Assembly: GCA_963932465.1 (NCBI GenBank)
Contig: OZ010788.1
Location: 671,916,484 to 671,980,483, forward strand
Direction of reading: 5' to 3'
Length of the DNA: 64,000 bases
Source of the DNA: Maratus speciosus
Taxonomy: Eukaryota; Arthropoda; Arachnida; Araneae; Salticidae
This document shows positions 56,409 through 64,000 of this stretch, one piece after another. Position numbers and translations under genes: made by a program. The notes beneath the pieces were generated by a model, which worked only from the letters and a program-made list of their open reading frames with translations, did not search any database and had not been told where the DNA came from. The stretch's first letter is position 1. Each line of letters starts with the position of its first letter.

Positions 56409-56839
56409 AACTTTTGAATGGAGGGTGGTTTCGGGGTCTGGGGGTCATGATCGATGAAAATATACCAAAATTTTTTGAAATCGCTTTCCTCCGAACGGCT
56501 GCAATAGGTAGCTTTTTGTAATGAAAGCTACCTAAAACTGTAGTGGGTATTACGATAATTCTTTTATCTCACATGCAAATAATTAGAGATTATTTAATTG
56601 CGCTTAATTATTACAATTTTTTTTAAATTAAAGGCAAACATTTTATCACAAACATCAACAAATCTTTTTATTCTATTTATTTCCTTATTCCAAAGATATC
56701 GTTTTATCGTCTGCTGCCATAGTAATATGATAAATTAAATTTCATTTAAAAAATGCGCTAAATCGTACAGTTATTTTTAATTTCGGTTTTAGAATTAAAT
56801 TCATGAACAACCGTGCATAGAACGGGTTAAACAGCTAGT

Positions 56840-58082
56840 ATTTGATAAAAAAGGTTTTCTTTTGTTGCTTGTTTATACATTTTCGTTATAAATTCCATTT
56901 CTAAAAATAATAATATGATTTAATAAACAACAACTGTATCAATAAATGTAGAAAATCATATAAGAAGAATACATTAATATATTTTTCTCTGATTTTCAAA
57001 ACTGATGAAATTTTTAAAGATCCTTTATATGAGACATAACTTATCTCTGAATACCGTATATAAAATTTTCAATTACTGCAAATTTCATAACACAATATAA
57101 TATTTCTATTTTTAATGAGCAAGAAAATATTTTCCATTTATTTTTCGACGCAGCGTCACAATTATTTTGAGCTACCGCTGCCAAAGATTACAGTATAGAA
57201 AATAAACAACTATCTTTAATACTAGGTGGATTACTAACCATTGTTGTGCGGAATATAAATATTGAATGAATATGTATTTTTTTTTTTTTTGTGCCGAAAA
57301 AAGGGAGAAAAATAATTAATGGTATTTTATTAGAGTAGAGAGATTATTGCTTGCCCGTATTTTAGTTGATTATTCTAACAAATGTTTTTATTATCTAGTT
57401 ATTGTAAAAACAGAATAAAAAATTAAAAAAAAAAATTAAGCATTAGAAAAATATTTTTATTTTACTAGTAATTGCATGAATTTAGAAATATTAAACTATC
57501 CTTTTAAAAAAGAAACTTAGCCATTTGATTCTGAATATGATTATAGAAGATTAACTGAAATTCAGATTAGCCATAAGATATCACAATTATGCGCAAAATT
57601 GAAATCTGTTATTAAAATGGAAAGGAATTTCATTTGGCAGAAAAATAATTTTAAGTCAGTATGTAAATCATTTAAGTTAATGCCTTTTAGTAAGTTAGAC
57701 ATAAAAGTAATTCTAAGTTAAAGTGAATTGGTTAATTGCAAATCGTATATGGAGAAAATTAATAAACTCTCTTAATCTTTTAATTTACAAATGATGAAAA
57801 ATATAAGGAAAAACCTTTCTATGATATAGTGCGGACATATTTTAGCTGCTGTTATAGAAAAATTTTAATGAAGACTTTTTTATCATGTTGGTTTATCATG
57901 TTACTATAAAAAATAGATATCGCTTCTTTTCAGTCAATGAAAAGGTACTTAATTTATGATAAAATGTTCATTCGCATTCATTTTTTTTTCTAATAATTAA
58001 ACGAATTTACAAATATTAACATTGGTTTATAGAAGTAATGTATATTCTACATCTATCTATCTCTCTATATATAAAGGATGAC
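56840..58082. repeat. Non-coding, with a dispersed repeat
   Basis: 57125-57350 and 57800-58020 match 63560-63990 (aaaatatttt, gctgccaaa, aaggtggatta, 'ccattgttgtgc', gaatgaatatgtattttttt, aaaataattaatg, then taataattaaacga). A shorter match is at 49385-49625. 'tctctatatataaagg' just before 58082 resembles a Helitron 5' start. No gene. Confidence 0.55.
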
Positions 58083-59409
58083 TATAATTAAAGTTGCACT
58101 TTCAAAAGGCTGTAAAAACAAGTGAGAAAAAATCATGCGTCAGCATAGATTATGAAACACTTTCCAACACATTCAGAATAATGTCACAAAACTGCACCGT
58201 TTAAAAAATTAAAAAATTAAATCTAATTCAACCCTATGGAAACACATAATACATTACAAAACCCAATTTAAGCTATTACCATCCACAATCGGAAAATTAT
58301 GCGAATTGTTTTCAACAGCCCTGCATAGGATATATACATTTGAATCTATTAACTACATGCATGCCAAAATTTAATTCACTTAAGAGATACATAGACTTCA
58401 GTTGAAAATTTACCTTCAGCCATTTCTTCTAATAAGGAGAAACATTACGTGAATACTTTTGTGCAGCCCTGTATTTGAAGTATAGAATATATATATAACG
58501 AGTAAGATGCAAAAAAATAATTAAATTTAAAAGCGCATACCGAATTTTAAACCGTACACACCAGTCATTATTATTCAAAGACAGTACTGTACTGTAAACG
58601 ATTTCTTTTATCTGTCCCTGTCAATGAATAAAAAATGCTAAGAATGTCCAATTCTAACATTTGTCGTAGTGAAATTCATTGATTTATTCAGTTTCAATAC
58701 ATTTGAAATAGTCTAATGTCATTAAAATACTCTGCAAACGATTTCCCCCCTATATCATAATGTAATGGGATACTTTTGAGTGCCCCTGTAAATGAACGAT
58801 TAATCCTACATACTTCCTATACAATACCAAAAATGCTTTAGTGACCCTAAATAACCTTTATAGATTTCATGAAAATATGAGTATATTTACGGAAGTTACA
58901 GCGTGGACAGACGGCTAGACAAACCGAATGCATAAACACTTTTTAACTTTGTTGTAAAGTGTTAAAAAGAACCATTGGTCAGAATGACCTGATATTTCAC
59001 GTGAAGCAATGGGAATTTGGTTTTGCGAAAGGAAAAAAAAGGTTCAAAACTTGACCGATAGATGGCATTGCACTCGTCATAAAATGCTAATTAAAAGACG
59101 TGGCATCCTGTTGTGCCACTCTTTCTCCAAAGTTTATCCACGATCACTAGATGGTGCCCCAGCGGACAGGGAAAAAATCGGTTTTTAATAGTCACTAGGC
59201 TAAAAACCGTAGAAAAAAGCAAAAAGGCAATCGGTTTTTCATTGTCCCTAGGCCATAAACTGTAGAAAACGCAAAGACGAAATTGGTTTTTAATTGTATC
59301 TAGGAAAAATCGTAGAAAAAGCAAAACTAAATCAGTTTTTAATTGTGCCTAGGCCAAAAGCCGTAGAAAAATAAAAAAACTGGTGAAACCATCAAGAAAA
59401 AGAACTGGG

Positions 59410-61720
59410 CTACGAATTACTTAAGAAATGTTCAATATGCTGTCCATCGTTTTCTCCTACTAGCTGAAAGTTCAAAACAGTATGTTGTACAACAAATCGG
59501 AATGTTTTAGGGATGATATAGTGAATGTGTTGCATAATACGTGTTTTCAATTCATCTAAATTCGCAATTGGACCCCCATACACAGCATTTTTAAGTAATC
59601 CCACAGCCAGAATTCGCAAGGGTTCAGGTCAGGATACCGTGGCGGCCAGGTTGTTGGGAAATGGCGACTGACAATTTTGTCATTTTTAAAATGCTGATTC
59701 AACAGCTGCTTCACTGGTGTTGTAATGTGTGGATGAGCGCCATCTATTTATATAAAATCCAAGTCTCTGTGTGCCCCTCCCAATGTGTGTCCCGTCATTG
59801 ATCGCTGCGATATCAGGGTTAGGCTTCCTATGGAGAAATCGGTAGCAGCTTCAACAATGAGTAATTGTTGAAAAGTACTAATGGCAGGATTGCCACAATA
59901 GCGCCAAATTTTGACTAGCTTGGCAAAATTTGCTTGTCTGCAGCTTGTCGCCAACTTTGGCAACAAAAATAAGTTACCCTATGTGTCTCCAACTTGGCGA
60001 TAGCTGTGTAATTTGGAGAAAGTCCCATTAATCTTTCATGATCGAGCTCACCGCTATTTAATTTAAACTCCGCGCATTGAAGTTTTTTTTTCAAAATTTA
60101 TGGGTGAACATTTAAAGTGTAATATACGAAAATGTACATCTTTACATCTTCATCCCGATGTTACTAATAAATTAACCGCCACTAGGCGGCGCTGTGCTAT
60201 TTGGGCTCCTAACTAGAAAATTTTAATTTGCTTTACATAGCCAGATAGAGAAATTAAATTCTCGTTATTTTTCCAGTATAGGGGGTCTGGGCGAAATAGA
60301 CAAAGCCGCCTTGGTGAAGAAGAAAATTTGGAAACATATTTTCTGGCAACATATATCTACATTTTAAAATGTGTTATTATCATCCATCACTGAGGAACAA
60401 GCGAGAAAAACTACTATTCTTGTACATGTGTTGTATATCTTTATATCTCATTTTCCGCCATTTTTGACGGGTTATATTTCTATTCTTACATAAAAATTGT
60501 GCTATCCACATATCCACGCAGTTGTATTGCTGGAATGCACCGGTTGCGCAAAATAGATTCATAACGTGTTCTATTGACTGTGCAGGTGACTCTCCTTGAA
60601 GACTAATCTTCTCGAAAAAGAAATGGTCAACAACTAGAGAACAGGAATTCTGCTTTTCCAGAATTTAGTGTTGCCCCCCCATGAAAAAAAATATATATGT
60701 ATATAAATATAGATACAGTAGAGTCCCGAATTTATACTTTTGGAATGGATCATTTTCTTCTAATGGACTGATAGCTTCCATTATTATGGAACAGCTATTA
60801 TAAATGAAGTGTTAGGTGAAGATGAAAGAGCAGTCATAAAAAGTTAATCCATTGGTCTTTCGATTTTCTCTCTCTGATTCTATTTTCTCTTCGATTCTCT
60901 GATTTTCTGGCCAGAATGGAGGAAAAAAATGGTCTTTTTTTTCTTTATTTTTTGAAAAAAAAATTATGCCATTTTTTTCCCGTTTTAACCAGAATATCAG
61001 AGCTCTAACTTTTTACGTAACAAATTGCATTTAAAAGTACTTTTTTTCCCAATACGATGGTCTAAAAATTGAAAATGTACGAAGCTTAGAAGTTTAAAAT
61101 ATTTCCGTGGAGTGTTTAACAGTAAAATGATACATATACTTTGTTTTGCGGCTGGCTTATACAACGTAACCTTATTTTTTGGAAACGATACAAAATAAGC
61201 TGGGAGAAAGAAATAACATACCTGGGGCTAATAAATGCTGCAGTAAACCAGCGCCACACAGTGACCTTTGCACAATGAAGGGGCAATGGTTGCATTTGGA
61301 ATGGATTCTCACTTGCCCATGTTCTGCAGTTTTCAGTATTGAAGGAACCTTGAAGATGGAAATGGGTTTTGCCTGTCCACAAATGTTCCATGGCCATGCA
61401 TTATCCTCTTCCATTCGAGTAAGAAATTACAGGTCGAAATCTTATCGTTTTGGCAGGTCAGCAGGAAGAAATTCCTGAACATGCGTAATTTTGTATAGAT
61501 AGAGCATTGAAGGATGTTTCGTAAAATTTTATGAACCATGTTGATGCCTAAAGTTCCGGAAATTCCCCATGAACTGCACATTAGCACTACTTGACACTTC
61601 CTGCAATGCTGTAGCCACATTCTCTACTGATGTTGAAGCAAATACTTCCCACATTTTCCACTGACGTTGAAGCAAATATTTTCCACATTCTCCACTGACG
61701 TTGAAGCAAATACTTTCCTC
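59410..61720 (-). pseudogene. Mariner/IS630-type transposase pseudogene, interrupted
   Basis: On the minus strand, the N-terminal part (61720-61480) reads VENVATALQEVSSSANVQFM then HKILRNILQCSIYTKLR. The first catalytic block is near 61380: NAWPWNI, then HFHLQGSFNTENCRTWASEN and VTVWRWFTAAFI. About 1.3 kb of unrelated sequence intervenes. Coding then resumes at 59745 with DGAHPHITTPVKQLL, second Asp block, and RYPDLNPCEFWLWDYLK, third acidic block, where the usual CDFWLW is CEFWLW. NAVYGGPIANLDELKTRI follows after a one-base frameshift, ending at 59410. Relatives are common in arthropod genomes. Stops, frameshifts and the insertion make it dead. Confidence 0.75.
61616..61717 (-). repeat. Three tandem 34 bp units inside the transposase relic
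   Basis: 'cacattctctactgatgttg', 'cacattttccactgacgttg' and 'cacattctccactgacgttg' start at 61616, 61650 and 61684, each followed by 'aagcaaatactt'-like sequence. The 34 bp period is not a multiple of three, so the expansion shifts the reading frame. Confidence 0.85.
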
Positions 61721-62762
61721 CCTTTGACATATTTCACGTCAAATGATCGAATTTATCAATTATCTTCTTCATACCGAATGTAGTAATCGGGCTAGGCAGA
61801 GCCGCTTCTTAAACCCTTTAATGTCAGGAATTTCTTCAATTCAATTGCCGAACAGTCACCGTTCTTCTAAAAAAAACTTTATAAGTAGAGCCCGGTACAA
61901 GCGGAACCCGATTCTTCAATGATAGAATCATGACTACCTTCTCAGACAAAGAATAACAGGAACTGCACATTCCTCACCTTCTTACGAGACTGCCAAGAAG
62001 GGTTATGTGTTTCCCGCGTATCTGGGTATGTGGATTTCTTTATACCCTCGAAACATCCCAACGGCTGGATGGATTTTAATGAATGAGGTCTCGATCGATT
62101 CGTCTTAACCGTCCAATGGTTATAGGATAGGTTTTGTTTTTATAAATTCTAAATGGCGGCCTTACAATACAAAATAGCGGTAGAGACGAAAAAAAAATTG
62201 CGCATCCTGTTGAGTGGCCTATCATTGGATAGGTCTTTCAAAATGAAGACGATGTTTCATTCACTATTTTACAGTCAGAAGCTCCGTTTAAATATGACAC
62301 AACCTGGAAGTTGTGTAGGTAGGAACTCTGGTTTTACTGCAATTCTAACCTTCATGGATATGTATAGTCCTTATCAAAACAGTGCTTATAGATAGGAACT
62401 AACAATTAAACACAACTTAAAAGTCATCAATATAAGTATATAAAAAAAATAGGTAAGTAATATAAAAAATAGTTTCACATGGATGAGAAATAATTAATTA
62501 GTTCGCTTTTTACGCAGTCGGTTTTTTTGATTTTTGAAATTTAAATTTTACTTGTTATCTAAAGTGTAATGTGATTGTATGTAATGTTTAATGTATGCAT
62601 GTCACGTCTTTTAATTAGCATTTTATGATGAGTATAGCGCCATCTATCGGCCAACTTTTGAACTTTGTTTCTTTCACAAAAGGAATCCCCATTGCTCCAC
62701 GTATACGCAGCTGAAGTATCGGGTCATTCTGACTCCTGGTTCCCTTTTTACAGCCTTTTGAA

Positions 62763-63510
62763 AGTGCAACTTTAATTATAATCGCACTGTGTATTTTGCT
62801 AAATATAAAAAAAATAAAAAAAATATTATATTAAATAATCAAGTGAACTAATAAACAAACACTCAAGTAAACAAGTGTAAACTAAAAATAGTAATTTTAC
62901 TTTTTCTCTCTAGTTTAGAATATTATAAAAAATACATTATACCAAACATCTCTTTAATATACGAAATATATATTATCGATAGGCAAATCGATATAAGTGG
63001 TTGTTGTATAGTACACTATGCATAGGTAGGCTATACAGGCCAAACTATGCATAGTTAGCCTATTCCTATCGATATCGGCCTATATCGATAGCCAAATCGA
63101 TAGTAGCATAGCCTATATCGATATAGGTACCAATATTCGCATTATTCGATAGGCAAATCGATATAAGTGGTTGTTTTATGGTAAACTATGCATAAATAGG
63201 CTATATAGGCCAAACTATGCATAGTTAGCCTATTCCTATCGATATTGGCTCGTATCGATAGCCAAATTGATAGTAGCATAGCCTAAATCGATATAGGATC
63301 GATTATAATTAAAGTGCAACTTTAATTATAATCGCACTGTATATTGCTAAATAAAAAAAATATATATTATTAAATAATCAAGAGAACTAATAAACAAACA
63401 CTCAAGTAAACAACTATAAATTAAAAATAGTAATTTTACGTTTTCTCTCTAATTTAGAATATTATAAAAATACATTATACCAAACATCTCTTTAATATGC
63501 GACAGAGTTT
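62763..63510 (+). repeat. Duplicated ~198 bp flank around a satellite-like pair
   Basis: 62763-62960 (gtgcaactttaattataatc, actaataaacaaacactcaa, accaaacatctctttaatat) is repeated at 63311-63510 with about 95 percent identity by eye. The first copy begins inside the right end of the mariner-like element. The second begins at a compact palindrome in which that end motif appears in both orientations (attataattaaag-tgcaac-tttaattataat, 63302-63331). Confidence 0.8.
62977..63305 (+). repeat. 2 x 170 bp tandem repeat rich in ATCGAT
   Basis: 'cgataggcaaatcgatataa' occurs at 62978 and 63148, giving a 170 bp period. Each unit carries many CGATA and TATCGAT palindromes plus 'aactatgcata' and 'ggctata(t/c)aggcc'. 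The TATCGATA motif is the core of the insect DRE element, though the match alone does not show binding. Confidence 0.8.
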
Positions 63511-63719
63511 ATAAAATATTAAACGCTGTAAATTGGATATCGCGAGATAATGTTTGTGTTTTCAAGCAGCGAGAAAATATTTTCATTTATTATTCTACGC
63601 GCTATAGCAATTAATTTCAGCTATCGCTGCCAAAAGCAGCAGAATAGGAAATAAACAGCGATATTTTTACAAGGTGGATTAATATCCATTGTTGTGCAGA
63701 ATTCAAATATTGAATGAAT

Positions 63720-63752
<33 letters not shown>

Positions 63753-64000
63753 GTCTTTGTATTACAAAAGGGGAAAAATAATTAATGATTTTTATTACAA
63801 TAGAGAGATTATGTTGTAGGCATATTTTATTTTCTGTTGTAGAAATATTTTAATGAATATTTTTTATCATGTTCGTTGAATAATAATAAAATAAATACAT
63901 ATTGCTTCATTTGAATCAGTGAAAAGGGTAATTAATTTATAAAAAAAAAAGGTAAAACGATCAAAAAATAATTTATCTGCTAATAATTAAACGAAATTAC
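63511..64000. repeat. Dispersed repeat copy with a long poly-T
   Basis: 63560-63990 is a copy of the family at 57125-58020, with about 27 consecutive T at 63726-63752 where the other copy has about 14. No gene is visible up to the window edge. Confidence 0.6.

Larger units (their letters stand above)
50584..56838 (+). mobile_element. Helitron-ended region
   Basis: The 5' end TC-TAATATATAAAAATGAAA lies after A (50583), followed by 'ggtctgtctgtctg', the usual arthropod Helitron start. The 3' end is an imperfect AACCGT / ACGGGTT hairpin (about 56808-56827), then AAACAG and CTAG (56835-56838), with T next. Helitrons move by rolling circle and insert between A and T, as seen here. No Rep/helicase coding was found. 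The interior holds a 327 bp tandem array and a foldback element. A second, closer 3' end exists at 50891, so the 5' terminus may belong to that shorter element instead. Confidence 0.55.
58083..62780 (-). mobile_element. Mariner-like element with ~178 bp inverted ends, interrupted
   Basis: The right end, read inwards, is TATAATTAAAGTTGCACTTT, then CAAAAGGCTGTAAAAA, GTCAGAATGACC, 'gatagatggcg' and 'ataaaatgctaattaaaaga' (62603-62780). The left end has the same series, but broken after the first 36 bases: 58083-58118, then 58968-59110. About 850 bp (58119-58967) is thus an insertion inside the left end. A transposase relic lies on the minus strand. The full span is 4.7 kb because of this and at least one other insertion. 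Confidence 0.72.

Noticed and set aside
61179..61478. Plus-strand frame opposite the mariner-like transposase
   Set aside because: It mirrors the minus-strand transposase block (HFHLQGSFNTENCRTW), which is the recognisable protein.

Overview
This window looks like AT-rich, repeat-dense arthropod nuclear DNA, most likely from a chelicerate such as a spider. There are no operons, ribosome-binding sites or compact genes. Almost every recognisable coding stretch is a decayed transposase or retroelement: Tc1-like, mariner-like and Tigger/pogo-like transposases, and Penelope-like reverse transcriptase or GIY-YIG endonuclease. These are embedded in miniature inverted-repeat elements, Helitron and Helentron-type elements and long tandem or inverted repeats. 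The taxon is inferred from the mix of families and from remembered similarity, not from a host marker gene. No intact host gene is visible. One spliced-exon candidate (41521-41719), and possibly a second (43354-43443), is the best case for host coding sequence.

Layout. 0-7.6 kb: three copies of a Helentron-like non-autonomous family, a possible solo LTR, two copies of a conserved ~200 bp core, a TTAA-flanked palindromic MITE and a 3 x 165 bp tandem. 7.6-13 kb: a near-complete Tc1-like element with one nonsense codon, then a TA-flanked inverted-repeat element carrying a 5'-truncated Penelope-like insertion bounded by a perfect 21 bp target duplication. 13-21 kb: another Helentron-like copy, a hAT-type MITE, more copies of the core and a complex inverted-repeat cluster. 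21-26 kb: a broken gene of an uncharacterised repeat-borne family, flanked by inverted repeats. 26.1-28.4 kb: a Tigger-like element. 31-33.6 kb: a Penelope-like relic split by a strikingly palindromic Tc1-like element.

38-45 kb: two Helentron-like copies, one nested in a TA-flanked element that ends about 40 bp from the exon candidate, then a tandem duplication, a tRNA-like SINE and palindromic MITEs. 45.6-49.2 kb: a three-level nest, with a Tc1-like element split by a TA-flanked element that itself holds a Helentron-like copy. 50.6-56.8 kb: Helitron ends enclosing a 327 bp tandem array, itself split by a 3.7 kb foldback element with arms made of ~150 bp tandem repeats. 58.1-62.8 kb: a mariner-like element with ~178 bp terminal repeats. 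62.8-63.5 kb: a duplicated flank around a 2 x 170 bp repeat rich in ATCGAT.

The conserved ~200 bp core recurs eight times between 4.3 and 34.9 kb, often about 1.4-1.7 kb apart. This suggests that the left half of the window was once a long-period tandem array, later broken up by transposon insertions. All repeat alignments were made by eye, so edges may be off by a few bases.
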